Positions 63,005 through 64,000 of a DNA stretch of 64,000 nucleotides are shown piece by piece. A model generated the notes under the pieces. That model was not told the DNA's origin and searched no databases. It saw nothing but the letters and a program-made list of their open reading frames with translations. The DNA is taken from positions 15,298,805 through 15,362,804 of the forward strand of contig OZ038480.1 of assembly GCA_964036315.1 (NCBI GenBank). The letters run 5' to 3'. A program made the translations under genes and the position numbers. Source of the stretch: Acanthosepion esculentum (Eukaryota; Mollusca; Cephalopoda; Sepiida; Sepiidae). The first letter of the stretch is position 1. Every line of letters starts with the position of its first letter.

Positions 63005-63985
63005 TTAGCATAAAGGGCGAAAGTTATCTAACCCATCCCCATCTTTTTTGTCCTTACGTAACAACTTGATTACGCCCCTGGTGAAGCGTTGGTGTATAGA
63101 CCCCTTCTTCAACCAGTTGCCGAAAATCAGTGCCAGCAAGGGAACAAAATCGGGCGACTGCCTCAAGTACACTTCGTACGGAAGACCATCTAATCCCGGA
63201 GATTTGTCCAGGCCAACCTGTTTCAGCGCATCCCAGATTTCTGATTCTGTAATGGGATCCTCGCGCCTAGCTGCTTCAGCTGCCTCAAGGCAGGGAAAGT
63301 CAGCTAAACAGGCGTCGAACTGAGCAGGGCTCAGACCGGGCTCCCTGGTGAAAAGTTCCTGAAAGTACTCACGAAAAGCCTCACATATGCCCTCGTTTGT
63401 GGTCACGGTCCGCTTATCCGGCAATGTGACGCATGCGATATGTCGCCGAGTTGCATTCCGAACCTCCTCTGCACGCAATTCAGCGGCCATATTCGTTGCC
63501 TCAGGAGACATTCTTTTTAACCTAGCCCTAACTACCAGAGCTTGATCCTTCTTGATAAGCAAGGAGGCCAACTCTGCCTTAGCTAAGGCTACGTCCCCAC
63601 TAACACGGGATTTAACCGCCCGATCAACTTTTTGCTCACAAGCCGTTTGCGACGCTAATCTATCTAGATTGAGCCGACGACTATAATCAGCAGCAAACGT
63701 TCTAATTTTAGATTTAAGATTATCCCACCAGGCATTTCCCACCACAGCCCCCGTCAGCTCCTTTTGTATCATTAGTAGCAGCTGGTCCCGGAAATCTCGC
63801 TCCCCAAATAATGAGCAGTTCAATTTACAGTAACCAGCCATCTTAACATTAGGCTTATCTAAGTTTACCCGGACCCGGACTAGCCTATGATCCGAATAAG
63901 CTATATAATGGAAACTTGGACACCCTAAGAGCCCTACTTGTGAAAACTGATTAGGGTTGCTTACCTGAATTAAACATGGACGGGG
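63005..63985 (-). pseudogene. Tx1-type LINE, end of endonuclease and start of reverse transcriptase
   Basis: Open on the minus strand from 63985 (just after an in-frame TGA at 63986-63988). It includes YSDHRLVRVRV at about 63860-63900, the SDH motif that ends an APE-type endonuclease. A linker follows with AWWDNLKSKIRTFAADYSR, and then the first reverse transcriptase blocks DKSPGLDGLPYEVYL, FTRGVIKLLRKDKKDG and LDNFRPL. Most of the endonuclease and any ORF1 lie beyond the window. Tx1-clade elements often insert at specific sites such as U2 or 5S genes; the target of this one cannot be seen. Confidence 0.85.
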
Positions 63986-64000
63986 TCAGGATACCGACCG

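Overview
This window looks like intergenic DNA from a large, AT-rich, repeat-dense animal genome. The evidence is eukaryotic throughout: non-LTR and LTR retrotransposon remnants, tRNA-, 5S- and possibly snRNA-headed SINEs, Tc1/mariner, pogo/Tigger and hAT-type DNA elements, long CA/TA microsatellites and several minisatellite arrays. A marine invertebrate, perhaps a lophotrochozoan, is my guess from the element mix and from a 5S-like stretch, but it is weakly supported. I find no intact host gene, no convincing host exon, no functional tRNA or rRNA gene and no prokaryotic signal. Every coding signal I recognise belongs to a broken transposable element.

Layout. 1-9.8 kb: scattered SINEs (one with a clean 17-bp target duplication), a mariner remnant, a 1.63-kb pogo/Tigger element with TA-flanked inverted ends, and a hAT-like element carrying a 29-bp minisatellite. 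9.9-13.4 kb: a 111-bp satellite array grown from the tail of a dispersed retroposon and split by a 988-bp solo LTR. 13.9-18.8 kb: SINEs and LINE fragments. 18.8-22.9 kb: a 4.1-kb composite block sitting inside a LINE remnant, bounded by inverted clusters of a SINE whose head resembles the 5' end of U1 snRNA, with a decayed Gypsy pol inside. 23-28 kb: RTE-type deletion derivatives and a composite 5S/tRNA SINE. 28.4-30.5 kb: a roughly 2-kb array of 18-bp units with a perfect 27-bp hairpin. 30.5-41 kb: CR1-like 3' ends, hairpins, an element with 114-bp inverted ends next to a 170-bp Tigger-type MITE, and a 5'-truncated Tx1-type LINE tail. 43-45.1 kb: an inverted-repeat element with a homogeneous 45-bp array. 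46-53 kb: LINE, Tc1 and SINE remnants. 53.8-56.3 kb: a 42-bp minisatellite arranged as two opposed arms. 56.3-60.4 kb: further U1/V-type SINE copies, a Gypsy RNase H remnant, a 26-bp perfect hairpin and a retroposon with a 30-bp array. 60.4-64 kb: a degenerate Tx1-type LINE on the minus strand running off the end.

How the parts relate. Several non-autonomous families share 3' tails with LINEs in the same window: the Tx1-type LINE with a tRNA SINE and the U1-like SINE, and the RTE-type LINE with a second tRNA SINE. This is the expected pattern when SINEs borrow LINE machinery. Three arrays (111-bp, 29-bp and 45-bp) appear to have grown from internal or terminal parts of mobile elements.
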